Source: Cerioporus squamosus (lineage: Eukaryota > Basidiomycota > Agaricomycetes > Polyporales > Polyporaceae). From it: a stretch of DNA of 64,000 nucleotides. Made by a program: the position numbers and the translations under genes. Location of the stretch: assembly GCA_022592435.1 (NCBI GenBank), contig JABYQS010000046.1, positions 1-64,000 of the forward strand, written 5' to 3'. Below the pieces are notes generated by a model. That model was not told the DNA's origin, did not search any database, and saw nothing but the letters and a program-made list of their open reading frames with translations. How positions within the stretch are numbered: the first letter of the stretch is position 1; each line of letters opens with the position of its first letter. Of this stretch, positions 45,693-57,401 are shown one piece after another.

Positions 45693-47324
45693 GTGAGTGA
45701 AAAGGCAAGCCGCGAGAGCCGCGTGGAGGAGCTGGCGTCCCTACCTCGGTGGTAGCGTACAAGATGTCGGACACCGTCAGTGGCGATGATGGAGGCAAGC
45801 GACAACGTTTCGCTGCACAGTTTCTCCTACTGACATACGGTCGTTTATATATCTACGGATCGTCTCCCCTCCCCTCGCATCCTCCGAGCTCCCTCGATAG
45901 CGCTTTTTGTGCTGCTTCGATGGCAATCCCTCTGCCCTGCCGGCTGCTGCACGGATATGCAGAGTCTATGGAGATGCTCAGTCCAGCGTCCAACGCTTAC
46001 TAGTACGCCGGCGCATGGTGCGAGATGTGCCGCCCTCGACGTATGTGCAGCAAACATGACCACTGTGAAGTAGAGAGCTGCATGAGATCTCCTGAACGTT
46101 TATTTGCGTGAAGAACCTGATTGCACTCACTATCGGGCGTGGTACCTATCCTCTTGAACTTAACAGGGGAGGCGCGAGCCTATGTCACTGTAAGAGGCAT
46201 CTGCGTTTGTTTTCACTGCAGCAGCATATGCCTTGTTGCGAGGTCTCTGGCATCCGCATGGCTGGGGTCTCCTATTGTTGGCTCACAAAAGGACGGCTCA
46301 CAACATGTTACCCTATTGGGCATGGCGAGTCTGTCGATTCGAGTGTGTCTGAGCGCGATCCTGGTACATCTAGACAGATAGAAGCTCACCTGGAACGGCA
46401 AAGATGCATGGGATCCTTACTTCTTCGTGTCACCAGGCTGATAGGCCGATGCAAGGGCAATGGCGTCCAGTGGGCGGAGAAAGATGGGGTGTGTTGTCGT
46501 TGGCCAAGTCAGCAATTGTGCCTTGCTGTTCATCTCGAGCTCTTGGAAGCCCATAGCATGAACAAACCCGGGCAACTACCGTCGTGTACACCTTGGCGGC
46601 GCTGTCGGGCCCAGACGGAAGCGCGTACACGGCCCCGCCACGCTCCCTGCTGCGATTGTGATGGATATAATCCTCCAAGAGGCGAAGGATGTGGTGAACG
46701 AAGTCAACTTTGGTTGTCCGGTAAACGTCTGGACGGCATTCGTCGCAGCCACTGCGGCACGTTCATGGGTCGGGCTAGCAAGTCCAGCGATACCAGCTCA
46801 AAGGCACGACAGAGGCCTTCAACTCACGGCCAACACATCTTCTGATAGTCAACCAGGCCTCTGACTCTTCTCCCTTGTCATAAGTTGCGATACTGGAGTC
46901 TCATGGCATTGACTGCTCACCTCTCACCAGTGCCAAGTGTCTCCCCCCACAAGTACCTCGGCAACGCACGCATACACAGGTGTCGCCTATTCTTCGCTGA
47001 CTAGTGACTTGGGCTTCGTCAGAGTTGTGAGAAAGACCACGGTAGGAGCAGTCTGAGTGGCGGCAGGGGTATACAAGCAACACACGAAGCTGAAGGCCGA
47101 ACTCGGAGGAGGGGAGATGCTTGCCGCCGGCACCCGCGAGAAGACTGCGCTCTGCACAGCTTTTGGCTTGACAGTACTACATGCTCGATCGGCGGTGACG
47201 ACGTCTGCACTGACAGCGACAACGACCACAGCGACGACGCGCCCATGTCCTTCGCCCGTTACCGTGTAATACTCTTCTCTTGACCTCGGCCCTTCCTTGT
47301 GCATACTTCGGAAACTACCACTAC
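45693..47324. other. 1.6-kb region without an intact gene
   Basis: Contains a 245-codon open frame on the plus strand (46108-46845) that reads as Cys/Arg-rich, non-conserved sequence. On the opposite strand are stretches that look more like decayed coding sequence (listed separately). The remainder serves as spacer between the divergent PHD and palmitoyltransferase genes. Confidence 0.35.
46417..46742 (-). pseudogene. possible decayed coding fragment of unknown origin
   Basis: Two adjoining minus-strand frames read protein-like sequence: DFVHHILRLLEDYIHHN and GGAVYALPSGPDSAAKVYTT, then, one frame over, FVHAMGFQELEMNSKAQLLT and PIFLRPLDAIALASAYQPGD, stopping at 46417-46419. The frame change lies at about 46561-46575. 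This could be a frameshifted remnant or two exons of an unrecognised gene. I cannot assign a family. Confidence 0.2.
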
Positions 47325-48949
47325 ATGTCCCGGATCACAGACGCGCCTCTCCTTTCCTTGGGTCGACTCCCTCCTCCTCCCCGACTCGGCCCTGTCGACG
47401 ATGACGACGGCTTTCCCGGCGCAGACCGCATCGTTCGCAAGCGTTGGTACCACTACTTACCGTTGCTACGTAAGTGTTGTACTATACAAGGCCCGCGTGG
47501 CGTTGCGCGCCGATACTGACATCTCCGTTTCGTCCCCGACTGCGACAGTTGCTGTGTGCATGATCCTTGCACCTCATCCCTCCCTCATCATCATCTTCGT
47601 CAACTATTTTCACCGCGTGCATGGCACTCCATACCGCGCTGGCGCACACATGTTCGTCATTTACACCCTGACATTCCTCGCCTTCTCCTCCCTCATCGTC
47701 GTGCTTGCACGCGATCCCGGACCGGTCGGAGATAAGTCGCAAGGAGAAGACGCGGCAGAGAGCGAGGAAGAAGGTTTCCTTGAAGCACTACTCGCTCCTG
47801 CGGAAGGCGAGGAGGTCCATGGCCCGGGCAAGTGGTGCAAGAAATGTGCAGCACCAAAGCCCGAGCGCGCGCACCATTGCGGAACGTGCGGGAGATGCGT
47901 GCTGAAAATGGGTGAGTACTCATTACTTTGGTTATGTGCATGGAATAGTCTCAGGGGGGCGAAAGTCGTCTGGTGAAATATGATTGCCTGTGGAGAGCGG
48001 TTCCTGTGTCCGTGCCTACTGGGCGCACAGGAATCAACAGGCGGAACACTTCCAACGAATGGGCGCATGGGGCGAACACCTTGCGCTATACATAGGTGAA
48101 GAGCACCGCGAGATGGAAGCGATCTTCTACACATTGCATCGACTAGACGCTACGGCGCGGCCTTCGCTATGGTTCTGTCAGTGGCAAGCTCCTTGGCTGA
48201 CGGTTTGATCCCAACAGACCATCACTGTATGTGGCTCGGCCACACGTGCATTGTAAGTTTGTGATACTGATCTCCTCTTCGCAACTCGCCGTACTCATCT
48301 CCACTTGTCGCAGGGCCACCGTACACATGGGTCGTTTGTACACTTCCTCTGCTGCGTGACCCTTCTTGCAGTCTACGTTGCTATCCTCTGCGCCTCGGTC
48401 GTGTGGTGGGCGTTCACGCATCCGCTCTCTATTGACGAAACAACACCGATACATGCTATGTTCCTCGCCTTCTACGGGATTGTGATCAGCATGGTCATCG
48501 GCTCCTTCTGCGTGTATCACCTCTACCTCATCTCCACGAACCAAACAACACTCGAGTCATTGTCGCCCTTCCTGCTCCTTCGGCACATTCCCCCACTCCC
48601 GGACAACGCCGACTCACGCAGGCTCTCGAATCCGCCACTAGAACACGAGCTGTCCTTTGAGCAGCGTATGCTCGTTCGGGATGCGCACCGACATCTGAGG
48701 TTATATGACGTCGGCTTCAAGCGCAACTGGGCACAGGTCTTCGGGTGGACAAAGCCCTGGGGATGGGTGTACCGACTTGCCATCGGGGGTTCATGGTGAG
48801 TTCAGCCTTCTCTTACTGGTGTCCATGGTACTGACTGGTTTCATGGTGGTAGTGTTGGCGATGGGCGGACGTTCCCACGAAATCCGCGCGCGGAGCAGAT
48901 GCTGGCGCGGCTTGCGTCAGACCTGGTGAGCGCAGACAAGGACCGGTGA
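47325..48949 (+). CDS. DHHC-type palmitoyltransferase
   Basis: Integral membrane S-acyltransferase that attaches palmitate to cysteines. The start at 47325 (MSRITDAPLLSLGRL) is chosen because its frame leads, across the 47470-47548 intron, to RKRWYHYLPLL-LAVCMILAP. Membrane helices are at LAVCMILAPHPSLIIIFVNY, MFVIYTLTFLAFSSLIVVLA, FVHFLCCVTLLAVYVAILCA and FLAFYGIVISMVIGSFCVYH. The zinc/Cys-rich domain reads WCKKCAAPKPERAHHCGTCG, RCVLKM, then DHHCMWLGHTCIGHRTHG. The usual Pro after DHHC is Met. A TTxE-like motif (NQTTLESLSPFLLLRH) follows helix 4. The C-terminus is GDGRTFPRNPRAEQMLARL, with a stop at 48947-48949. A 306-nt intron (47912-48217) interrupts the Asp codon of DHHC. All catalytic residues are present. 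Confidence 0.92.
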
Positions 48950-49896
48950 CCTGCAGTTGCTGTCCCCATCTACCTACTGTCATTGCTACTTCTTGCTTAC
49001 CCGAGATGATATTTGGATCCCCCCATCGGACGCATGCTCTTGTATACCCTACGCTGCTGATGCATATGATACCCGCAATCCCAACCTAGTGCACTCCGCG
49101 AGCTATCGTCGCACGCGCAAGTTCAACTCAACTCCAATGGCGCACGTAGCGCTTCCAGGCGCCTGAAAATACCCTCCTCCTCCTCCTCCTCCGGCACCCC
49201 TGTCTCCTCCGATATGGTGTTGCAGCCGGAGTATCTCCTCCACTAACTGACCATCCTCGATTACTCGTAGCTATCATAGGGACGATCCAGCTGGCATGTT
49301 CGGGGGCTCACGTTGCTGCTGAGGATTCAGGAACGCTTCTGTCGGCGCGCGAACGTGCAAGCATTTCGGTGATGTCGGTGCCGTTGTTCGCTATGCATGT
49401 ATGTTGCCAGGTCCATCTATTCCCAAGACTAAGTTGGGCATCCCCGTGCTGTGTTACTTGGTGAGTCGCATTCACTGTGCGTGCCTGAGAGACTCCTAAT
49501 GTTTGTACTGATCTATAGGCTTCTCCGGGAATCTCCAGGATTGTCGTCTTCGAGGAGAAGTTTTCTTCTCAGTTCTTTAGTGGTCACACCATGACTTTGC
49601 CGCTATACACGGCGCCATCAATATGCCAGCGCTGAATCCTGGCTGGGGCGTCTCATATCGCACAAACGTGTGTCGGGCTGGTGCTGCCTATTCGCTCTCT
49701 AACAGCGCAGCTGCCCGCCATGGACGCGGTACGGGAAACAATCCTGACATGTTGTGATGCTCGGCGTGATGTCACCCATGTCCGCCAGACTACAAATTAG
49801 GGCGGAAGGCCTTGTCAAACTCGCTACGGTTCGCCCCACCACACCAGACACACCCTCAGTCTCCTCCGTTGGCTGTTTCGCGCATAGACCCCGAAG
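48950..49896. other. 950-bp intergenic region
   Basis: No gene recognised. Contains a (TCC)n microsatellite at 49174-49192 and some short open stretches (about 49290-49400) without splice or homology support. Confidence 0.4.
49174..49192. repeat. TCC microsatellite
   Basis: Six uninterrupted TCC units within ccctcctcctcctcctcctcc. Confidence 0.8.
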
Positions 49897-51372
49897 ATGT
49901 GGAAGTCTTTCGCACCTCTACTTGCCCTCGTGTCTTGTGCTGCAGGGCTCAACATCCTGCTCACGAACGACGACAGCTGGGCCTCTGCGAACATCCGGTA
50001 CGCGTTCGACGCGTCCGACGCGTCCTGCTTGTCCGACGTGTTGACGTGTTTCTTCCTAGCGCGACCTACAACGCTTTGAAGGCTGACGGCCACGATGTGC
50101 TCTTGGTCGGGTGACTAACGCGCGTCGTGCTGGACCCGTCTATGTGCTGACCCTAGACCTCTATTGCAGTCCGGCCGTGCAGCAGTCTGGCAGGGGTGGT
50201 ACCTTCGTCCTGCCCACGACAAATATCACCGAGCCTGGAGGCGAGTTCGGTTCGATTCCCGTCGGCGCGCCATATTTCGGCCAGGATTCTGAGAACGGCG
50301 ACCTGTGTGAGTGCCCACTCCCATTCGAGTCGTGTTCCTAGTCAGATGTCCTGACCTACCGACCAAGTCTACTTCAACGGAACGCCGGCTGCCACGGTAT
50401 GAGGCAACGACCATCCCATGTCCGCCTCGTTCACTGACTCTTGGGGTCGTGTGACCAGGCTGTCTTTGGCATCGACATCATTGCCCCCAAGAAGTTCGGA
50501 AGCACTCCGATCGACCTCGTTGTGTCTGGTCCGAACGAGGGCCAGAACAATGGTCCCTTCTTGTATACGTTGAGTGGCACGATCGGGGCCACCTACGTGT
50601 CTGTTGAACGCGGAGTTCGCATTCCATTCGTATCTGGACAGAGGATAGTGGCTGAATGACGGTCCAGTACCCGGCCATCGCGTTTTCGGCTGGCAACAGC
50701 ACTCATCGCTCCTTCACGACGCTCGTGGACGACGCTAGCGATCCTGCCAACCTTGCTGCCAAGGTACTGCTGTTCCTACTGCTGTTCGGAGAGTTAGTTG
50801 GCTGAATTCGTTCCAGGTTGTCGCGGACGTCGTGCGTGCTGTTGCCAATGGTGTGAATGCAACCAAGCAACGACTTCTTCCTTTGGGAGTTGGGATGTCG
50901 TTCGTACTCTGCTTTCTCTGCACGCTTTGCAGCGACTGACGCGAATCACAGTGTCAACATTCCTACATTCAGCCCGGATAGCAACTGCACGGCGGTGCGT
51001 GTAGCTTCAAGACGAAGTGGTCCGTACTTACAGACCTTCCCTGCAGCCTTCGCTCCGGTTCTCTCGTATGACCGGCGGCGCTATCGTGGACCAGATCTCC
51101 ATTAACTCAACGTCCGGCTTTCCTATATCCACCGACTTGTACGTAGGTTTGGCGCTTTTAATCGTGGTTGTGCTCACTGCTCGTCATGCAGGGAGGCCAG
51201 TGGGGTTAACGCGAACATCAACGGCGTCCGCGAGGACCCCGGCGAGACCCCCACCAGCGCAGGTTGTGAGACTGCAGTCAGCATCTTCTCCGTCGACTAC
51301 GATGCGCCTGAGCGTCTTGCGCGGCCTATTCAGCAGCGACTCGCGCTCGCCATTGAAGCATCGGAGTTCTGA
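49897..51372 (+). CDS. secreted SurE-like phosphatase / 5'-(3')-nucleotidase
   Basis: The signal peptide MWKSFAPLLALVSCAAG leads directly into the SurE fold: LNILLTNDDSWASANIR, where the tandem Asp pair (NDD) binds the metal. Next come ATYNALKADGHDVLLVGP and AVQQSGRGGTFVLP. Further on are the substrate loop DLVVSGPNEGQNNGPFLYTL, SGTIGATY, YPAIAFSAGNSTHRSF (spliced), LPLGVGMSVNIPTF and RMTGGAIVDQISINSTSGFP. The C-terminus carries ETPTSAGCETAVSIFSVDYD and ends IEASEF, with a stop at 51370-51372. Eight or so short introns; no breaks. The first intron (49998-50059) contains a local repeat (gacgcgtcc twice). Fungal secreted SurE-like proteins act as acid phosphatases on nucleotides or phosphate esters. 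Confidence 0.9.
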
Positions 51373-51852
51373 TAGATTGCGTTGCGTGAACTCGTTTGCC
51401 GGGGGTTGGCCTGATTTACATCGGGTCTGTGTTGTCACTGGTGACTGGTCCTACCGATCAAGACTGAGGAAGGTAGGGGCGGTGTGACGCGATGCCGCTG
51501 CATATGTGTGGGTTAACGTACGAAGGTCGAAATGCGGCTGGGATTAGGAAGAGGTCGGGATGGTTGCAACGTGAGGGGTCGAGGGCTTGAGGGATTCCAG
51601 GGCAAAACCCTATAATATATGTCAATCAAGCTCATTCGCCAGCTACTGCCATAGATGCGTTCAGCCGAGTCATATAACTAGGAGGAGTAACGGGTCGCGG
51701 TCGAGGCGGCGACGAGAGAGTCACTGGTTAGACACCAGTGCACCAAGCGGCACTGCCGGAAAGAACAAAGCCGGACCGGGCCGCGGTCATCCGTCATCTC
51801 GGGATTCGCGGCGGGAAGTTTGAGCGCTAATAGTAGCAGTTCTCGTTTCATC
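51373..51852. other. intergenic spacer upstream of PRP38
   Basis: 480 bp, same-strand spacer. No TATA box or open frame of interest. Confidence 0.4.
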
Positions 51853-52968
51853 ATGGCCAACACCACCGTCCGAGGAGCAACCTCTATCCATGGCCAAAAT
51901 CCCCAGGTATGAGCGCTGCTTACACGTGTGCAGAAGACATTCATAGCTGAATCTCTAGTACCTAGTCGAATCCGTCATCCGCAACCGCATCTATGACTCT
52001 AACTACTGGAAGGAGCACTGTTTTGCGCTCACAGGTACGTCTCGCGTTTTTCACGCAGGGTGAACGGATGCTGAGCAACTCGCCAATTCATAGCGGAAAC
52101 GCTGATTGACAAAGCCATTGAACTCAAGGCCATCGGAGGCGTGTATGGAAATCAGAAGCCGACGGAGTTCCTGTGCTTGCTCCTCAAGCTGCTGCAAATT
52201 CAGCCAGAGAAGGAGATCCTATTGGAGTACTTACAGGCTGATGAGTTCAAGTGCGTACATGCCTTCTCTCTGAACCTCCATGTTGCTCAAGTTCCCTCCT
52301 CCCACGCCCGGCCCTCTGCGTAGATATCTACGAGCACTCGCCGTCATGTATATCCGTATGACCTTCCGACCCGTGGAGGTATACGAGATACTGGAACCTC
52401 TGCTCAAAGACTACCGAAAACTGCGCTATCACGGCATGGGTATGTTAAGCTCTTTCGTACAGCGTTAGCGCGTGTTCACGTCGAGACAGGTGGATACTCG
52501 CTCACGTATATGGACGAATTCGTGGACCAACTATTGAATGAAGAGCGAGTATGCGACCTCATCCTTCCCCGCATCACAAAACGCGATGTTCTGGAGGATC
52601 TGGGTGAAATCGGCCCTCGCAAGAGCCGTCTGCTGGATGCGATGGAGGGCAAGAGTGAACACGGGAGCCAGCGGAGCAGAAGTAGGAGTCGCAGCTCGGA
52701 CAGGAGCAGGAGCAGGAGCAGGAGCCCGGGCAGCGTTGCCAGTAAGAGTCGTTCCCCTTCGAGGAGCCCCAGGAGTCCGGGGAGCAGGTCGCCGTCCCCG
52801 ACTGGCTCACGCTATATTTCGCGCAGCCGCTCTGGGTCGCGCGAGCCGTATCGCTCGAGGAGCCGGAGTATTTCTCCGGATCGTGCCAATGGCTCAGCCG
52901 CGGGTTCACCTGCGAGGTTCCGGTCAAGAAGCCGGAGCATCTCTCCTGACCGCATGGATACCTCTTGA
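51853..52968 (+). CDS. PRP38: pre-mRNA splicing factor Prp38 with C-terminal RS domain
   Basis: U4/U6.U5 tri-snRNP protein needed for spliceosome activation. MANTTVRGATSIHGQNPQ is spliced to YLVESVIRNRIYDSNYWKEH, ETLIDKAIELKAIGGVYGNQ, PTEFLCLLLKLLQIQPEKEI, YLRALAVMYIRMTFRPVEVY, KLRYHGMGGYSLTYMDEFVD and LPRITKRDVLEDLGEIGPRK, which is the whole Prp38 domain. The last 100 residues form an Arg-Ser dipeptide domain (SRSRSRSPGS, SRSPSRSPRSPGSRSPSP, SRSISPDR twice). RS tails are found in metazoan and basidiomycete Prp38 but are absent from the yeast protein. Four introns; the stop is at 52966-52968. Confidence 0.96.
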
Positions 52969-53369
52969 TGTACTCATGTACCAGCGGTTGTATGTTGTAC
53001 AGTACTTAGTACCTTTGCTTGTTATGTCAAGAATGCTATTTTGGAGCGCAAAAAACGCGTTTTTTCGGCGTCGCGCCACTGCCCACGGAAGTCGTCCCAA
53101 TCAGCCTCACTACGTCGACGTCAGGGTTACAATGATAGAGTCGAGGGTGAGGTTGTTCACGGTGATAACTTCGCACCTCCATCAGCCGAGGTTTCTGGTC
53201 CACGTTGTTCAACTTCAGTTCAGGTTCCTTCGGGAGTCATAGGCGACGTGGCAGGCCTCAAACGTACGCCTCTGAACGCATACATGGGAGAGTCTAACAG
53301 TCTGACGAACGTCCTGGTCACTACATCTCGTATGGGCACAACTGTAGGTGCCGTGGCTAGACCCTGATT
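52969..53369. other. convergent spacer downstream of PRP38
   Basis: 400 bp between convergent genes. An open frame on the plus strand (53041-53367) has no recognisable content. Confidence 0.35.
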
Positions 53370-56300
53370 TCACTGAACGATGTAGAAGTGAAGAGCTAGT
53401 GCAATCAGAAATGACGGTCCGTGGTACTCACCCGATTTTCTAGCGCACCGGCAAAGGTGCTCACGTCGAATAACTGATATAAAGATAAGATTATTCCTCA
53501 TCAAACTTGAATGTACTATACCAGCCATGATCACCCTCCTCGACGTGCTCGTCCTAGAGAAGTGCGTCTCGTGCGTCAGCCACGCAGACGTACCAAACAA
53601 CAAGCCCGTCTGCTCTAGCAGCTCCTCCAGCGTGTCGACCAGATGCTGCATCACCTCCTGCTCCGCGAACGCATACACGAGTGAGAGCCCTAGCGCATGC
53701 GGCTCCTCCATGCGAGCTCTGCGTATACACTCCTGAACGTGAGCTTCCAGGTTCGTGAATGCGTGCCGAGCCGAAGGGAGGAACTGGGGCAGCGGATCGC
53801 GTGCTCGGAAGGCGTTTTGGCATGCATAGAGCGTGATGCAGACGCAAGACATCTGTGCGTCGTCTCACGTCAGTGCGGTGCCAAACTGTAACCGATTCCG
53901 AACACTTACGAACTCGCGCCGCTCCTTGAACACGTATGCCACTGTCTCCCTGCGCGGAATGTTTTCTCTTATCTTGCGCAGTCCCGTCATCAGATCGAGC
54001 AGCTTCTGCATAGTGGTGACGATATCGCGGTAGTGACGGAGGGGTTTCTGAAATACGGAGGTCAGTGTGGGTCAAGAAGCAGAGAGCTCTGCACCGGCTA
54101 CGCTTACTGGTAGGAGACTCAGCTCGTCATGCATGGTCCTCAACAAAGCCGAAAGGCGATACAAAGAACTGCGGATCTCGAGCTCCAGCTTCAACGTCTT
54201 CCTCCTCTCCTCGTGTATTCGCGTCCGATGCACTCGAAACATGTCGCTTCGACGAAAGTGAGTGCAAATCCCCGACTTAGAGCCACCGCATTGGCCCAGA
54301 ATACTCACTGGCTGAGCGTCAGGTAGAGACTACTGAGAAGTCCAAGGGTCCTGCTCGTGTCCGAGAGAAACAGCACCTGTATTTGTAATTGTCCCATTCA
54401 GTCCAAGGACCCCACTCCACCAGCAATGCGGACGTACCCTGCAGTGGCGAGGGAAGAGAAGACTGTTCATGATGAGGGCCGCAACAATCCCAGCGGCAAT
54501 CATCACCGCTCGCACGATGGCCAACTCTATGGAACCGGTCACTAAGCCCGAGGCAACGGGGTTAACACGTCGAACTGTTGACTCACTGAGCGCAGACGTC
54601 GTGGGATCGGGGTTGATGTATTGCGCGAAGACGATCGGGGGGAGGGTCACCGATCTGAGTCGCCATATAGTCTGATAAGCATTGGGAAGCCAGAAGGTTG
54701 GTAGTGGTACTCACGCAGGGACAGCCAGCGGAGCGACTGATGTCTTTAAAATGATCCAGGTTATCGGAATGTCGAATGCCTATGGCCCAGCCTTCGTCAC
54801 GAACGATGGCGTAACGACGTGTGAACATGGGCACCTACAGTGACGAGAGCGACAAGCCCATATGGATTAGTCTTGCATATAATTGCGGTCTATCCACGAC
54901 AATATGAGCTTGCGCAAGACAGTCGGCGAGGCCCTGTCATGCGTACGACATAAGCATATACTGCGCCTAATAGAGTCCCGAACTAGGGTGTGTGAGTATC
55001 GTGCTTCCATTGTACGTTGTCCACATTGTGACTTACCAATCGAAGATATCCGGTCCTCCATGTGGCGCCGGTGTTAGTTTCCAGTACCCACAGGTAGCTG
55101 GTTGACCGTGAGATGGACCATTCTTCACGTCATGCTAGTACTGCGACGAACCTGATGGTCATCCACTGGCCTCTCCATTCCTGGAACCAACGGCGTCCTG
55201 TCCGGCAAAAGACACGACCCGGTCAGCTGGAGCGGGAACTGCATGGAAAGGAGACGTACCATATGAGTCCGCGGGCATGAAAGCGGGGAAGGTCAACACC
55301 GCAACGCCAATGGCGTTCTTGAGACCATGCCTCCAGTGGCTTGAATGGGCCAATGCGCGATGCCATCCTGCCAACCACACGCGTGCCCGCATGCTCGCCT
55401 CACTCGACCACATCAACCGAATGCATCCCCTCCAGTATACCCATGACCACACCTTCGCGCCGTTCAGCCTCAGGGACATCCTGCTCGCCGATGCAGCCGC
55501 ATACATCTTGTACCGTGTCGAAAGACCACCTGCCGGCACCGGCCGGCCATGCGCGAGGGTAAATGTGTAGGCGCGTTCTGCTAGACCCTGGCGTGCCTCC
55601 GTCATGGTCAAGCGTTCGTCCGCACCCATGTCTGTCTGCAGATCGCCGTTCATGGCCCCGCCAGATGCATACACCAAATCGCCGGTGTCGTCGGAGATGA
55701 AGGTACCTGGCGGCACACCAAGCCACTGAAGGGACACATGGGGATACCACAGTCGCGTGTTGGACTCTTCATAGAGGGTGGCCACCTGGTGGGCGACCTT
55801 CAGTGCCCTGCCCATCTCTTGCGCCATCTGGAAGCGTGAAGAGACCGAAGGCCATTATTTCCGCTGACCCTAGGCCAAAGCACTATTTATGGACGCACCT
55901 GAAGCAATGCGATGGCGGCAAGGCTGCAGTCGAATATCTCCTTCGGCAAATGCGCCTTCTTCCCCTCTGCTCGCTGTTGCATGTCGACCACGTCGAAGAC
56001 ATGTCGTAGCACTTCTCGCATACTGTCGCGCGCCACGATGAGGTCTCGTTCAGCGACATCCACAGCGGCCTTCTGTGAACCTGATAGGGACTGCGCAGCT
56101 TCAGAAGTGTCCGTGGCACGTCGGTGAAAGGTCACGGCGATCAGGTGTTCAACAGTCTTCATGGAGTCCATGATCTTGTTTGCTAGCTCGAGCGCGGGAG
56201 GCTCAATGACAGATACAAACGCGAGGTCATGATAGACCCTGGGGAAGTACTCATGTAGGCTCGAGGTTCGGCTGCGAGGAGTGACTGGAGTGCTGGCTAT

Positions 56301-57401
56301 AGCGGGGCTCGGAAATGTAGGCGATCGAGGGGTCCCGGGCGCACTACGCAAAGGCTTGACGGGCCCCAGGCCCCAAGCCAACTCTCGCCTCAAGTGTTCC
56401 ACGATGCTGATGAACGGGTGAATAGCTTGGACTGTCAGGAGGATGGTGAGACGGATGTCAGGTGCGAGAGAACCGTTGGGACTTACGACTGAGACGGCCG
56501 ATTCTTAACTCGAAGGCTGCCTGTGAATAAGTCTCGTTCAGTTTGATGGAGCGCTGCAGAAGTTGGCCGTATAGTTGGCGATAGTGGGAAACCTCCATTT
56601 TCGTCTCTCGTGCACCGACACGATAGAGACTTGCTGAGAGGCATTCCTGTAATGCTGCAAATGTAGCAGCAGTCTCTGTCTCGAAGCTGGTAGCGGACCC
56701 TGGGAAAACGACCATCATCACCAGCAAAGACACAAGGCAGATGACTGCCGCGGACAGAGTCACCCAGAGAAGATGCCCCGAGTCTCTGAGCACACCCTTG
56801 GGGCTCTGTCAGCAAATTGCTATCGATCGGAGAGACAAGCTAGACGTACATCGCGTGCACCGATGTCTGTCGTTAGAATCCAGATGGATATAAAGCACGA
56901 TATGCGGGTCGATAACTGAAGCCGGACAAGCTTGCTCTTTGCGAGTCCCGCTGCAAGAATTTAATCAGTGCACATCCTGCATAATGCATGGCTCGAGAGT
57001 CAAGGGAAGTCGAACTAACCTAAGAAGCTGATCAGGATCAAGAACACCGCGCAGATGACCCTCGCGCCAGCAGTGTCGGGGCCTACAAGCGAAGCTAGGT
57101 ATTTTGCGAGAGTGGAAATCCCGATACCAAGGAGGGCACCGATGATGTTGAGGCACGTGAGCTCGAGTTGCTGCGCGAGGCTCTCCTGAACGGAGAAGAC
57201 AAGTTCCTTCAAGGCTAGCACTAGGAAAGCAAACTGCCCTCCGAAGTGAGAGAAGGGCCGAATCACGATGATAATGGAACAAAGAAGGGTGGAGAGAAGT
57301 CTGGCGAGAGGTCGTCGAGCGAACCATTGTTTGGCAATGGACAAGATAGCTTTGCGCATCCGACTACATGTCCCTGGCTTTGTAGCCTCCGAGTCCGTCA
57401 T
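53370..57401 (-). CDS. large Bre4/FUSC-like membrane transporter-type protein
   Basis: Putative ER/plasma-membrane transporter of the fungal group containing Bre4 and aromatic-acid-exporter (ArAE/FUSC) domains. The N-terminal exon (MTDSEATKPGTC...) has helices LLSTLLCSIIIVIRPFS, FAFLVLALKELVFSVQESLA and CLNIIGALLGIGISTLAKYL. A second set follows at 56.7 kb (LLWVTLSAAVICLVSLLVMM). A long cytosolic region contains FPRVYHDLAFVSVIEPPALE and MDSMKTVEHLIAVTFHRRAT. The second membrane half includes GLKNAIGVAVLTFPAFMP, YLWVLETNTGATW, LPPIVFAQYINPDP and ELAIVRAVMIAAGIVAALIM. The C-terminal helical domain has LKLELEIRSSLYRLSALLR and DPLPQFLPSARHAFTN. The 3' end is uncertain: the open frame stops at 53370, but another frame reads GWYSTFKFDEE and stops at 53491. 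The substrate is unknown. Confidence 0.78.

Noticed and set aside
46108..46845. 245-codon plus-strand frame
   Set aside because: Its translation is Cys/Arg-rich without periodicity or motifs, and the opposite strand in the same place reads more protein-like. Probably chance.
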